Notes: generated from the sequence alone by a model not told the origin. DNA of 64,000 nucleotides from Pyrus communis (GCF_963583255.1 NC_084807.1:1626872-1690871), one strand, 5' to 3'. Positions 34,251 through 46,242 are shown, counted from the stretch's first letter. A program made the numbers and translations.

Positions 34251-36033
34251 CGTGATCTTATTAAATACTTAACTTAATGTACCCTAGTCAGTCCCGAGAC
34301 TTTCAGACTTTCAATAGTTTCTAATTTGGCTAATTGTTTCCAAGTAGTTGTCTAGGGGTTCTAATTCGAGGACATTATCTTAAGTATATTATGGTTAATG
34401 AGAATTGTTATTAACACTCGAAAAATTTCATTCTACACTTCTTACAAGTTTATGTTTCTTTCTAATTATAGAAAATTTGGAGTGCCAAATAAGATTTTTA
34501 GAGTGCTAATGACAATTCCTTAGTTAATAAATAAGATCATTTTACACTACTTTATAGGCAGTTAGTGAAATGCCCAAACTATCAAAACCAGTGTGGCTTC
34601 AATTGTTAACAATATAAAACTTAAGGTACTAAATGAAAAATATTGAAGGTTTTTTTATTCGATAAAAACATTAAAGGTTGGGTATATGAAAATTAACATA
34701 AATTAACGACATCTACTCAAAATGTGTCTCCTTGCATAAAAGTCTCAGATTACAGAGTGACCCTCTACAACATGAGCATACCACAATATCAACCTTAATG
34801 GGCTAAGCAGATCAGCGCAATGAAGACGTCGAAAGCCCACAACAATAAACAGGCCCCAAGACATCACTTGCCAAGAACTCCATCAACACATGGCTCACAA
34901 GCAAGACACCACTCCTCTCCCGAGGGGAGTGGGCAACTACATATCTCAGTTCAACCCGTAGGGCACCCAAACAACCAGTGCAAGGCTCCTTATAGTGTCC
35001 ATATGGTCTCTCTTCCCTACACAACTCCATCTTAAAGACTACCTACTACATGTATAGTTCAGGATAAAGTAAAAGACCTTTGGATGTCTCCTAGGCATCC
35101 ACCAAAGAAAATATTTCTCCACGGGCAGAGGACACCGCATCCACACGTCGGCGAGCATAGCATACATTGTTGAACTTCTGCTATATAAATAGTCACTCAC
35201 TAAATCTGGTAATTGAGAACTCTATGAACTTTTCAGTTTTGCCTAAACCTCTTGTCGTCTTAAGCATCGAAGACTCTTTAGCAAACATAGCACCGGTGTT
35301 AATTAGTTGATTTTTGGTGTTCTCTTTTTTTTTTATATATATTTTCTGGTCAATTCGCTTGGACAAAAATTTTCAACCACACAATCCTTTTGAAAGTGAC
35401 CACAAACCTGAGTGTGTAATTACCCCTTTGTGCATGGGACCTGGCCTCTCTTCCCGTGAAGCCAAATCAGCTCTGCAACTGCTCAACAGTAGTGCAGAAA
35501 ATTAACAGTTGTGTTTATGGACGTGCATCGACTGTTCGATCACTTGCATACAACAGGTATTCAAATTTTTCTTGTCAAATAATGATGGAGAGAAAGGGAC
35601 ATCTTTAACAAGGGCCCATTTTTGTCAGATTTCCACTTTGATTGGAGAGGGAAAGATGCAAGGACTCCACTCTTTATCAGAGTGTCGATCCCACTTACCT
35701 TTAACACACAAAATTAGGGTTCAACATTTTATCTGATTGAATAGTACATTGTGAATGCTTTCTACATTATGTATTGATTAATTATTAACTACATGAAAAC
35801 TTAAAAGGAGGGACTTTTTCTTTAGAGAATTCAGATCAATACCAACTTAATTGTATTTTTCAAGAATAAACACATAGTTTAAGGAAAAGTATAGTAAGTT
35901 CAACAAAATATTTAGGGTAGATAGAAGCTTTATTGCATGACAAGCTATTACTAAATGAGAATATTTTCTCGAACGCAAGCTTAATTCTTTTAAGATTTTA
36001 AAAAATTTGTTGGGTTCATGGGTTGACTTTTAA
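34251..36033. other. Non-coding DNA with an LTR-like promoter segment
   Basis: The GC-richer part at about 34740-35300 ends with a TATA box (GCTATATAAATAG at about 35179) and a leader-like stretch, as seen in the U3-R part of Ty3-type LTRs. No LTR boundaries, primer site or protein domains are visible, so this is a guess at a decayed LTR. The frames at 34820-35035 and 35314-35736 are not recognised. Confidence 0.35.
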
Positions 36034-36948
36034 GATGCGTTTGTTTGAGTTCATTAATCCTTACTGGACTGGACTAGATTATACATTAACATAATCCCGT
36101 GTTTGTTACTTACAGGGACTAAATTTAATGGGATAAATCGGGACTTGAGTGGACTATCTCCTTCACTAGGAGGTCTTAGCGAGACCCCCGAATACCATGA
36201 TTGCTAAGACCTTGTCTGCTCGCTTCGCCAACATCGCCTACACCCGCCAACCCAGAACCGCGGAGAACCTAGAATCCATAAGTCAACTCGTTTCGAATCG
36301 TGGAGAACCAGGAATTGCCAACTCTTCATCTGCTCGTTTCGAATCGCGAAGAACCCAAAACCCAGAACCCAGAATCCAGAATCACCAACTATTCGTCCGT
36401 TGATTTCGAATTGTAGAGAACCCAGAATCTCCAACTCTTCGTCTTCTCGTTTTGAATCTCAAAGAACCCAGGATCAAGTCGCGCTCTCTCTGCTCTCTGC
36501 TCTCTGCTCTCTCTACTCTCGCCGTCGTCTGTTCACCTTCGAGCTCGCCTGGGTCCTCGCCAATAGACAAAGATAAAGAACTTGGCAGGTGGACAACCAT
36601 GGCCGATGCCCACTTCCATCTGCAACCACAGCTTCATCTTAGTCTTCTGCACATCTGCACAAATTCGTTGGAATAAAAAAAATCCATATTCGGTGGAAGT
36701 GCAAAACCAATCTTCGAATCATGAAATCCATATTCGAATTGCTAATTGCAAATCCTAGAGAGAGAGAGAGTTCTGAAACACTAACCTTTGTTGAAAATGA
36801 AAATGGAAAAAAAAAATTTATTATTCAGTTTGTTAGTCCTACAATCCACCAAACGTTACTAAGTTAGTTCAACTTAATCTAGTTCAAGTCAATCTAATTT
36901 AGTCTCTAAAATTAGTTTAGTTCAAGAGTCCGATATAACAAACGCACC
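36034..36948. mobile_element. Non-autonomous DNA element with GATGCGTTTGTT ends
   Basis: The left terminus GATGCGTTTGTTTGAGTTC is mirrored on the right by CAAACGCACC (reverse complement GGTGCGTTTGTTATATCGG). Subterminal arms are rich in GACTGGACTAGATTA and its counterpart TAATTTAGTCTCTAAA. The 915-bp element holds GC-richer DNA (about 36190-36680) with imperfect repeats of GAACCCAGAATC and CTCGTTTCGAATC. No transposase is seen and no clear target-site duplication was read; hAT-like is a guess. Confidence 0.55.
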
Positions 36949-37549
36949 TTTATAGTTTAGTAAGCGTGTCAAGGTCTGAGGTTTATTATTTTAGAGTTTA
37001 GGAATTGTCCTGGAAGAGCTTTGGACGGAGATCTCGAGTTTTGGGCAGAGCCTAAAATTCGTGAACTAAAGCATGTGCCCTAGATAAACGTAGTGATTTC
37101 TTTTGTTTTTTTAATGTATTATGTTTTGTTTTTTCGGTGAACAAGTATTGTGTTACGTATGCATGTTACCATTCGGAATGTAATGACTTAATATGGTTTT
37201 GATGGTTGAGTTGGATATTTCTGTCTTAACAAACAAATTAGTTCAACTAGTATTAAACTAAAAAATATAGCCTTTAATTTAGATTTGATATTTAAACTAA
37301 ACTCAAAAGTATTCGTGTAACCTCAATCATCAATGCAATTTGATGAAAAGAACGTATATCTTTTGAAAACAACCACCAAATAGGAAAACATTTTATCATA
37401 TAATTTTAAACAAAAAAGTTGATGAACATAATGTTTCTGGTATTTTGCATGTAGTCTAATATCGTAGTGAGTTGAGTTTTTACCCATACATCACGGATTC
37501 AAAACTCAATTTTTTTTCTAAATTATTATAATTTCGAACTCTCTCCCCT
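36949..37549. other. AT-rich intergenic DNA, nothing recognised
   Basis: No long open frame and no repeat boundaries. Confidence 0.5.
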
Positions 37550-37559
37550 AATAATAGTA

Positions 37560-37714
37560 GTTTTTTTTAGTACATCGACATTTTTTCACGAAAATGAGAG
37601 GGAGTTCGGCTAAGCCACATAATGGGCAGCCTAATTTGATATCAAATTTGCCATCCATGATATTCGAACCTAAAACATCTCACTTTCAACCACCAGACCG
37701 TAATACTAAGTGAC
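37560..37714 (-). mobile_element. tRNA-type SINE, second copy (minus strand)
   Basis: On the minus strand it shows AGTATTACGGTCTGGTGG, a B-box-like GGTTCGAATATC and an ATGTACTAAAAAAAAC tail, parallel to 34061-34226. A perfect 10-bp duplication, AATAATAGTA, flanks it at 37550-37559 and 37715-37724. Confidence 0.75.
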
Positions 37715-37921
37715 AATAATAGTACTAAATTTAAAATAAAATAAAAAATAATATTCCGGTGAACATTATGTGATCATATTGAGACGATAAACCTAAAATG
37801 ATCTAATCATTTTCCTTTTTGCTTTTTTTTTTTTAAAGAGATGATTCTTAAAAATAAATCTTGCTAAAAATGATCTTACTCAATATTGTAGGGTTGCCCC
37901 CATCATTGTGGCCCACTCTTA

Positions 37922-38324
37922 GACCAACTCCAATGGTGGGCTAAAAGCCAAATTACCTCCTAAAATTTCCCCCCAAACCCACTCCAACCCAAGGGGAAAT
38001 TTTAAGCTAAATGCTAAATGCTAAACCAATGCCAAATTCCCTCCGAAATTTAGCCCAGAAATCGGGGTGGACTCTACCCAATATTTATCGGAATTTAAAT
38101 TTTTTTAGATTAAAATGTTCATAAAATTAATTTACGATAATCTACATATTTATTTTTTTAAAAAAAATTAATTTAACAAAAAAAATAGGCTAAGTTCATT
38201 CTTTAATAATCCCGGGCTAAAATTTTAGGATAGAACGGTTGGAGTAGAAAAACTGTTTTTGGGCTAAAAGCTAAATTTTTCGGGCTAAAAAATTTGACTT
38301 TTAGCCCAACTATTGGAGATGGTC
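37922..38324. mobile_element. PIF/Harbinger-type MITE
   Basis: Terminal inverted repeats are GACCAACTCCAATGGTGGGC on the left and, read inward from the right, GACCATCTCCAATAGTTGGG. The 3-bp duplication TTA flanks it (37919-37921 and 38325-38327), as expected for PIF/Harbinger. The 403-bp element is non-coding and repeats GGGCTAAAA and its complement several times. Confidence 0.78.
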
Positions 38325-38343
38325 TTAGGAGGAGCCTTTCATT

Positions 38344-38928
38344 TACAGCACCAAATCTGAAGCCCCATTTCAGCGTCGCAGGACTCGTTCCTTTGGTTGA
38401 GATCGCGGCAACTTCCTTTTTTAATGATTTCTCTCCTTTTTCCTGTTCTTTCTAGTTATGTCTTTGTATTGCTCTTCCGACGTCCCTAGTTATCCGTTTG
38501 AGAAGTCACATCTTTATTTCTCAGCTTTTTTTTTTGTAATTTTTTTTAGCGATCTTTGCCGTTTCCCGGCGTTTTCGATTTGTTGACTCTTTTCCGTGTA
38601 GCAGTTTTTGTGGTAAAATTTGGTTTGGAATTTTTCTTTATTGCGGGTTGAATTGCTTTGCACCGCGATACTTTCTTCAACGTAAAGTTGGTTTTCTTAG
38701 GACGGCTACCATTGTGACCGATGGCGAGATGATAGCGGCAGCACATGTCGGCTTTTGCGGGTTAAGGATTAGGATTCCTTTTTTATTTTCTGTCTTTTTG
38801 CTGAATAGGCTTTGGCCATCGCCACTTTATTGAATTGGTTTGATGTAATTGTATTGGGCATTTCTTGTATTGAGCATTTCTTATTCAATGAGTTTTCATG
38901 TTTTTGACCAAAAAAAAAGAAAAAAAAA
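38344..38928 (+). mobile_element. 5'-truncated LINE-like retroposon with poly(A)
   Basis: The insert ends in TTTTTGACCAAAAAAAAAG followed by more A. It is flanked by a 15-bp direct repeat, GAGGAGCCTTTCATT (38329-38343 and 38929-38943). This is the signature of a non-LTR retroposon. The 585 bp encode no recognisable domain, so it is likely a LINE 3' end. Its target is the sequence immediately beside the MITE at 37922-38324, so it inserted after that MITE. Confidence 0.68.
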
Positions 38929-38943
38929 GAGGAGCCTTTCATT

Positions 38944-39743
38944 CTCATTACTTGGTTAAGAGGCAAAGCCGCAAAGGTGCTTTTCTTGTTTTACTTGGTT
39001 TTCACTTTTCACTTTTTTGATAATTAAAATCTTATTTAATAATTGCACTTAATTTTCAATAAAAAATATAAACTAAAGGATTATCAAACAATTTATATAA
39101 AAATTAGTATAAAGTAAAGTACCACCTAGTCACTCAGGTACATCCACGAAAGTGCTACATCTCACTATCTTCCTAGATCTCGTTGATATGCGAAGGACCC
39201 ATATGAATCATTCATGCAACTATTTGCTCCATAATATCATACATAATATTGTAGCTTAGCGATAACAACTATTTGCCTCATAAACCTCGAGTGAGACATT
39301 TCATGGACAACGGAAGGGGACATTAACATTGTCCCATTTCTCTTGCTTTCTAACTTTGTCCCCTTTCTGTAATTTAACTTCATCTTCCGACCTTTCCTTT
39401 TCATCTTATTTTTTTCCATTAACATTTCAATTACCATTTCTTAGATGTTCTAATATCACGATATACTAAGAGGTGGATGAAATAAATTAATTTCAAACTC
39501 ATAATCTATGAGATTCAATTCTAAGACATCTCACTTATAAACAAGTTAATTATAGATTATGAATTCGGGGTTAAAAAGGTTAATTTACCTTTTTATTTTC
39601 ATCCTTTCAATATATTATTTAAGGAAAATACGGATTCAAAACTTTACATTTTAATAAAAAAATCATCGAATAAATTTATTTAATGATAAGGATAAAAAGA
39701 AAAGAAAAAAACAAAAAATATAAACATGTGTGCCCAGTGCGCG
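38944..39743. other. AT-rich intergenic DNA
   Basis: No gene, and no repeat boundary other than the flanks of neighbouring insertions. Confidence 0.5.
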
Positions 39744-39748
39744 TTAAG

Positions 39749-41860
39749 TGTGACAGCCCGTTCCGAAAATTTTTAAAACGTATATGTGAAAAGACGATTT
39801 TGCCCCTAGTGTGAAATTTCGTTGTGTGGTTGTTTTTGAGCTTGGTGTGGCTGATTGTGGACCACACACACACTCTCCCATATTTTCCCTCACCCTTTCC
39901 CTGTCCCTGCACCTGTCCCGTGCCATTTCCCTTCCCATTTTCCCCTCCATTTGTACGGACCTACCTAGAAACCACCCAAATCTTCACAGATCGAAGAAAC
40001 AAAGTACATATTCATGCTCGTGAGGTCCGTAGAAGTTCAACCATACCCATTTCAGGTAAGGATACCTTCATTTTCACGTCGAACTCGGGATACCCCGATT
40101 TTGTCACTGTTCATAAACACGTAAATTCTTATGTTTTTGGGAATTTCAAGCTTGTAGGAAGCTTGGTGAGGTCCTTAGGAGGGTCGGGGTGGTTCGTTTG
40201 AAGGTTTTGGACGTCGGGATCGTGAGTTTCGAGGTTGGCCGGAGTTGGTGGTGTTTTCCCAGCGAGATTTCGTGGATTTTAGCACTTGAAAGTGGTATGA
40301 ACTTGTTCCTCTCGTTGTAAGCTTCATTTTGATACCAATTTTGTGAAATTTGGTTGAAAAACGAAGAAGATAGGACGATTTGAAAATTTCACGATTTTCC
40401 GGCGCCAGAGCCTCGCCGGAGAAGACGACGGAATATTCAATTAGTTTGGACGGAATATTCCTAACGCCGTTGACGGAAACCGTTAAAGTTAACAGAATAT
40501 TCCTGACGGCGTCAACTGACGTCATCAGCGTGCCAGGCACGTGCCTGTGCGTGGCCGGCGCGTGGGGGCGCGTGCGACGGTGAAAATTTTTTCTAAAAAT
40601 ATGAGGATGTTCCTGAGGTTGAGTAGATCACGTTGGTGTATTCATACACCCCATTTGAGCATTGTATGAGAAGTTATTTCTTAATGTTGGTTATGTGCTT
40701 TAAAATTAACGTTTTTATAGTTGCTTCGCATATAGGTGAGACCTATCCCGAGGACGAGCGTGGTCACTCGAGGCAAGGGGGTTACGACCCTTCTACTTAC
40801 CAGTGAGTGGGCTTTTGGTTTTCCGTATATACCTATATAATTATACTTTTCCCAGAAATTGATTTGAAACGTTTATTCGTTTATATGGCCATGCATTATA
40901 TTGCCGTTTGTTTATACATTGTTAGTTGCATATATATATATATATGTATGTATGTATGTTGGTGCTGCGGACACACAGGTAAGTGCCAGGTGAGTATGAT
41001 TTATGTTATGTTCAGTAGTGTTTGAGATGCTTATAGAGAGATCATAACCTGCACCCCTGGTGCTAGTGCTCCCGCCCAGAGTTGGGCACAGTCCTTCACG
41101 TGATGTTCACCTCCCGCACCACACGCTCATCTTAGATCCAAGTTAGGTGCACAGTCCTGTCGTACAGACTACTTTAGGTGGTTCCGACTCGTAGGTGACC
41201 CGCGATTATTCGCCCAGCCTTCACGTGACCGTAGCACTTGAGCGTACTTATATTACACCCAGGCTTGTCGTACAGACCACTTTAGGTGGTTCCGACTCGT
41301 GTGCAGGTCTAGTTAGTGAGATGGAGATTTGAGCTCTAGATTCAGCCGTACAGGTCACGTTAGGTGACTCCGGCTGACAGATTATATGACATTGATGTGA
41401 TATTACCTGAGCACTTGCATTTTACTTTGAGGTTTGGCATATCATATTTTCCGAGCATGATTTATATATGTATATTATATTTTCTGGGAAGTATACAGGT
41501 TTTACAGCGAGGGGTTAGAACTTGTTTATGAAATGGTTTTTGAAAAGCTTTGTTTTTACCCACTCACACTTTTGTTTTGCACCCCTCCAGGTTCTAGTTG
41601 GCTAGCACGTTTGGTGGCTTCCCTGATGAATTCCCTAGCATACCTGACATACTGATACCAGTGTGGGACCACCTTCGGGTGTACTTTTGTAGTGTCGTTT
41701 TCTTCCGGACTGCATTAGGTTTTCGTGCTCTGAACCTTGTGTTCACACTTACGTTTGCACTATTATTTTATTATTATTTTATTAGCTTCCGCACTGTGCA
41801 CATAGTTACGTCACTTCCACGTGACGGCCAGTATGCCCTGATCTTGATCGGGGTGTGTCA
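39749..41860 (+). mobile_element. Solo LTR (family 3, copy 1), 2112 bp
   Basis: The sequence begins TGTGACAGCCCG and ends GGGGTGTGTCA. It is flanked by the perfect 5-bp duplication TTAAG (39744-39748 and 41861-41865). There is no internal retroviral-type region, primer site or protein, so it is a solo LTR left by LTR-LTR recombination. Inside, a unit with CGTACAG and TTTAGGTGGTTCCGACTCGT occurs at about 41160 and 41270, with a weaker third copy near 41347. A GC-richer stretch has GACGGAATATTCCTAACGCC. A related solo LTR is at 50710-52875. The superfamily (Ty3 or Ty1) cannot be decided without an internal region. Confidence 0.85.
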
Positions 41861-42075
41861 TTAAGTTTCATAAATAGTGTAGTACCGTTGAGTTTCATAA
41901 ATAATGTAGTACCGTTAAGTTTCATAAACAATGTAGTAAGTTTCATAAATAGTGTAGTAAATTTCATAAACAGTGTAGTACTGTTAAGTTTCATAAACAA
42001 TGTAGTACTGTTAATTTGATAAACAATGTAGTAAGTTTCATAAACAGTGTAGTACCGTTAAGTTTCATAAACAGT
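41861..42075. repeat. Minisatellite of 20-27-bp units
   Basis: Units such as GTTAAGTTTCATAAACAATG followed by TAGTACC repeat about nine times, with shorter units lacking the TACCGTTAA part. The array starts at the target-site duplication of the solo LTR, and the left flank of the LTR (GCGTTAAG) resembles the start of a unit. The LTR probably inserted in or at the edge of the array. The repetitive minus-strand frame is an artefact. Confidence 0.85.
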
Positions 42076-42983
42076 ATGTGTAATGATGCGCAGGCCTCAC
42101 GCATCAGTTTTTTTTTTTTTTTTTTTAATATGAAAATTATGTCTTTTTCATTAAAAAAAAAATTTGTCATTTTTATGAAAGTTTAAGGGTTTTTCATTAA
42201 AATTTAAGTCTTTTCAATTAAATAAAGTTATAACATGATTTTTGGTTAAAATAAATTTAGTCCAAACCCAAGTTTCCTATTATTTGTTCATTTATTTTTA
42301 AACTTTTACCACTCCAAACAGACCAAAACCAAAAAAAAAAAAGCTTGTGGTAACACAACAAGGGGACCATTATCCATATATGCATAATATTATAAATGTT
42401 ACAAATAGTCCTACTTTGATTGATTTTATTTTCCTTGTTAAAATTACTATTTTATTCTTTAATATTGTTAAAATTTATGGCACAAAATGCATTAAGATAT
42501 TTGATTAAGCTAGTGTTGCTCGATCAATGCTCAATGCTCAATGAATAATCATTCAATCCAACCCGAAATGACAATTTTTTTTTTTTTTTTTTGGAGAAAT
42601 GCTAAGAAACTCCTTCGAAGTGGGATCCTTTGTAAAGAATTTTTCAATGTATTGGAAACACAATCTTGTATACCATATCAAGTGTCATAATATAAGTGGT
42701 TGAATTTTTTTCTTCTAAGTATCCAACCACTTGTATTATAACACTTGGTGTTCCTCGGTACACTGACAAATCTATCAACACCATACATTATTTGTCACCT
42801 TACAGTTTAATGTTAATTCTCGTACCAATATTACAAAAATATTATGCTAAAAACATGAGATGACGGGAAGTCTACGAAGACTCCCATGTACAACTTACAT
42901 ATCGCTAGAAAGAATTGGCAACAAAAAGAGCGCCACTTATCAAACAAAGCATAAATAATTATTTCATCCTACATCAAAACAAA
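42076..42983. other. Non-coding AT-rich DNA with a foldback
   Basis: At about 42678-42752 CAAGTGTCATAATATAAGTG faces CACTTGTATTATAACACTTG as an inverted repeat and is probably part of a MITE. Long T-runs occur near 42103 and 42573. No gene is seen. Confidence 0.45.
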
Positions 42984-42992
42984 ACATAAAAG

Positions 42993-44098
42993 AAAGGATT
43001 TTTTTTATCACAAATGATCCTTAAAATCGACTATACCATCAAGATGGTCCCTGAAATTGAAAATTGATTAATATAATCCCTGAAAATGGGTGTCTCAAAT
43101 TAATGTGATCATTCCATCTCAATTTTGTAAAAAATTATGTTATGTGCTTATGTAACATATAACTAGGTCCAACAATCTAATTAAATATTGTCCATGTGAA
43201 TTTAAAATATTTAAATAATAAAAAATGATTTTTATATTGTAAAATAAAAACTCAGAAAAAAAAAAAATGATAAAGTGGGCGACGACTTGGAACTTGTTGT
43301 GGCTACTGATGTGGGTGACGGTGATATGGCTGTTGGTGCAACTACTGTCGGCTCAACCGGGGGTGGGGACTGGGCAACACTTGGCAGAGCTGTGTAGGGA
43401 AGAGTACCCGAGGGTGAGGATGTATTGTGGGTGATGGTGGAGCTAGCGGTGCTGATTGGGGCGGATATGCAGGAGGTGATTGGGAGTGCTTTTGCATTAA
43501 GATTTTGAGTAATGGGGCTTTGCCTCTCTGGTCTGGAGTCGTCATAACAACTTTGGATTTTAGAATTTACCCTTTGTGTTTTTGGATCGTTTTAATCTTT
43601 GAATTTTTCTGGGTTCAGATGTCAAATTTTATCTTTTTTTTCGAGAAATGAAAATTTTGGTTATACAACGACGCTGAAATCACGGTGACGATGTTGATGA
43701 AGGTGATGACCGGAAACTCGTTGTTGAGAAAAACGGAGATGGAGGGTTTGCAAAGCGGCTAGTGTGTTTGGCTACGGTGGGAGGGGAAGAAGCTTAGCAG
43801 ATAAAGTACATAGTTTTTAAGTTATTTTTCTTTTTTCTTTTTTCTTTTTTTAAGTTTTTAATTATAACAAATATGTTTTTAATTTTTAAATATTTTAAAT
43901 CCACATAGACAATATTTAATTAGTTTATGGGACCCAGTTATGTGCCACATTAGCACGTAACAAAAATTTTAATGGTATTGTCACAGAATGAACACATTGA
44001 TTTGCAACACTCATTTTTAAAGATATCATTGATTTATTTTCAATTTTAAAGACCATTTTGATAGTATAAGCCAATTTCATGAACCATTTGTGATAAAA
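42993..44098. mobile_element. Mutator-type element with ~220-bp inverted repeats and foreign-looking interior
   Basis: Arms of about 220 bp (43003-43225 and 43870-44098) are inverted copies: TTATCACAAATGATCC near the left end matches TTATCACAAATGGTTC read inward from the right, and similarity continues through AATTAAATATTGTC. The 9-bp duplication ACATAAAAG (42984-42992 and 44099-44107) fits Mutator-like elements. The ~550-bp interior (43270-43800) is clearly GC-richer than its surroundings (GGGCGACGACTTGG, GTGGGTGACGGTGA, GGGAGGGGAAGAAG). This is what a Pack-MULE with captured gene DNA would look like, but I do not recognise the donor and see no transposase. Confidence 0.7.
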
Positions 44099-44107
44099 AC
44101 ATAAAAG

Positions 44108-44817
44108 GGTTTCAACCCAAAAAGAAAAATACTCCTCATAGGCCCAACAAATAGAGGCCCAATAGTGGCTAGTAGAGAAAACATAAAAGACTAGGGGATG
44201 GATGACCTGTCGCAGGTTTACAGCTGCCCGGAAAGCAAAGGCGACCAACAACCGCCACCACCAATTTAGCACCACAAAAACAAGGGTAGGTATGGTTTTG
44301 GGCTAAAATCAAAACCGAAATTTACTTGTCTTCGATTTTATAGTGTGAACCGAAATGAAACCAAACAATTTGGTTTTGGTTCGGTTTTGTTCGTACAATT
44401 TTGTTTGGTTTGGGCTTAACAAATATTCGGCATTCAAATCTTGAAAATTTCAACTAACGATGATAAATAAGATGGTATACATTACCAAACTTGATAGTAG
44501 TAAGAAAAATGCACCCAATTTTTTTCTGGATTAAGCACATTTATATGCAAAGTTATATCTTTTTCTTCTTTTTTCACAGTACAGTTTTCAAATCCAATAG
44601 TCTTGCGCATGTGTTGCCATGATGATTAGGTTTTCTTTTTCAATTCACCATGTTTCTAGTTCAAACATGTCCCTTCTTTTTAAAGTAATTTAGAGTTAAA
44701 AAGTGTCTTTTATTCGATAAATCTAATAGTCTTGTGATGAAAATGAGCAATTTTAGTTGAAACAACACACATAAAATATTTCTTACTTTTTATGGTTTTA
44801 CAAAGGCGAATATTTTT
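44108..44817. other. Intergenic DNA
   Basis: The minus-strand frame at 43925-44275 lies mostly in the inverted repeat next door. At 44300-44410 the phrase TTTGGTTTTGGTTCGGTTTT and relatives suggest a hAT-type fragment. No gene is supported. Confidence 0.4.
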
Positions 44818-44828
44818 AACCTAATAAA

Positions 44829-45020
44829 CAATCATCACGGGTGGCTCAGTAGTTGGGAATGAATTACAAGTATGTATTCCATACAGCACGTCCAGAGTTC
44901 GATGGTGGTCAGAAAATATTAAAATGCTTCTATGAATCTTCCAACCCCTCAAAAAAAGTAGACTATCGTGGCGAAGCCACCAACTAGTTCCCTTTTGAGT
45001 GAGAAAAAAAAGAAAAAAAA
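44829..45020 (+). mobile_element. tRNA-derived SINE with A and B boxes
   Basis: TGGCTCAGTAGTTGG (A box, from 44842) and AGAGTTCGATGG (B box, 44894-44905) are spaced as in a tRNA gene, but the rest does not fold as a tRNA and a long A-rich tail (44999-45020) follows. An 11-bp direct repeat with one mismatch flanks it (AACCTAATAAA at 44818-44828, AACTTAATAAA at 45021-45031). It is a different family from the SINE at 34061. Confidence 0.7.
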
Positions 45021-45031
45021 AACTTAATAAA

Positions 45032-45533
45032 TTTAACAATTTGAAGCGCATAAAAATCCAATAGTGCATCCACCGTTCTAATTTTTAAGCGTAGTAAACA
45101 AATGAGTAAACTCGGATTTCAAGGGGTGGAAGAAATTGAGATAGCTTGTGAAAGCCTCCTTTGCATTGCAGTTTAAAACTTCGAATCATGCTTTTTACTT
45201 CTAAATCTTCAGCCAAATATCATTCTAACAAAAATTCAATCAATCTATTTTTTATTTCCTTTTCTGAACAAAGCTTGAATTACAGCGATGATCCTTTACG
45301 AATCTTTACAGACATACAATCACAATACATATACCTTGTAATGGAATGAAAAAATTATGAAAACCAAATATACACTTATGATTATACTGATGTCCAAATT
45401 CAGTGACCAACTGATTGTCATGTTTGCTTTGCGGAAAATATGCATGAATTATGTTTTTGAAAATTAGTTCTCTGAGTTGAATGATGTCTTCAATAGTTGA
45501 CTTTATTCTCTAAGGAAGTTGCGCCTTGTCACC
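45032..45533. other. Intergenic DNA, nothing recognised
   Basis: The short plus-strand frame at 45161-45349 matches nothing I know. Confidence 0.45.
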
Positions 45534-45541
45534 GATGATGT

Positions 45542-46052
45542 CGCTGTTCTAAAAATCTCATGTAGCGCCACCTAGGTTTTTTCTAGGCACTAGACGGTTG
45601 GCCACTACACCGATTAACCCTTAGGCATTTGAAAATAAGAAAGGACGCTTAAACCTGCTTAGGTGCCTGCCTCGATCGCCTATGCGTCCGCCTAGACCAT
45701 CCAGACCCGCCTAAACACCCGTCTAGTTGCGACTTTTACTTAGATTGAAAATAAATAACTTTCATTTCACACTTTATTTATTTTTCAATAAATTTCATGA
45801 GACTTGTTGAATATTTAGATGATCACGCATTATATGCTTTTTTCCCATGTTTTCATTATGTTTTAATACTTTATAATTCATATATCATTCTATTTTGCAA
45901 TTTATGTATCCTAGTGAAATTATGTATTTTTTAAATATAAGCAGACACTTATTTACATGACATATAATAAATTTACTTAAATCCGCCTAGCCGCATAGGT
46001 GCTAGGCCCTAGCCTCTCGCCCACCTAGCGCTTAACATCTTTTAGAATTTTG
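45542..46052. mobile_element. Non-autonomous hAT element (family 1, copy 2)
   Basis: The ends CGCTGTTCTAAAAATC and CTTTTAGAATTTTG resemble those of the copy at 24364-24970. A perfect 8-bp duplication, GATGATGT, flanks it (45534-45541 and 46053-46060). The interior again has CCACCTAGG, CGCCTAGACC and CCGCCTAGCCGC motifs. There is no transposase. Confidence 0.75.
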
Positions 46053-46064
46053 GATGATGTTGAT

Positions 46065-46242
46065 GAGAAGAGACTTTTCAATGTGTACAAAGCACGGGTA
46101 CATACGCATATGTTATTATACAAGTAGAGGGACACTTAAAAATGAAAAATAAATAAATAAATAAATAAACTTTCCCTCTGCTTATATAATAACTTATGGC
46201 ATACCTCTCTGTATTCTGAACACATTGAAAAATCTCTTTTCG
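46065..46242. mobile_element. Foldback MITE
   Basis: GAGAAGAGACTTTTCAATGTG on the left is mirrored by CACATTGAAAAATCTCTTTTC on the right, and further inner parts (TTATTATACAAG, CTTATATAATAA) also pair. It begins a few bases after the hAT element. Confidence 0.55.

Noticed and set aside
41806..42000. Minus-strand frame with repeated MKLNGTTLF
   Set aside because: It is a translation of the minisatellite and runs into the LTR end; no start context or homology.
44829..45020. Possible tRNA gene because of A- and B-box matches
   Set aside because: The arms do not form a cloverleaf, and the sequence has an A-rich tail and flanking duplications, so it is a SINE.
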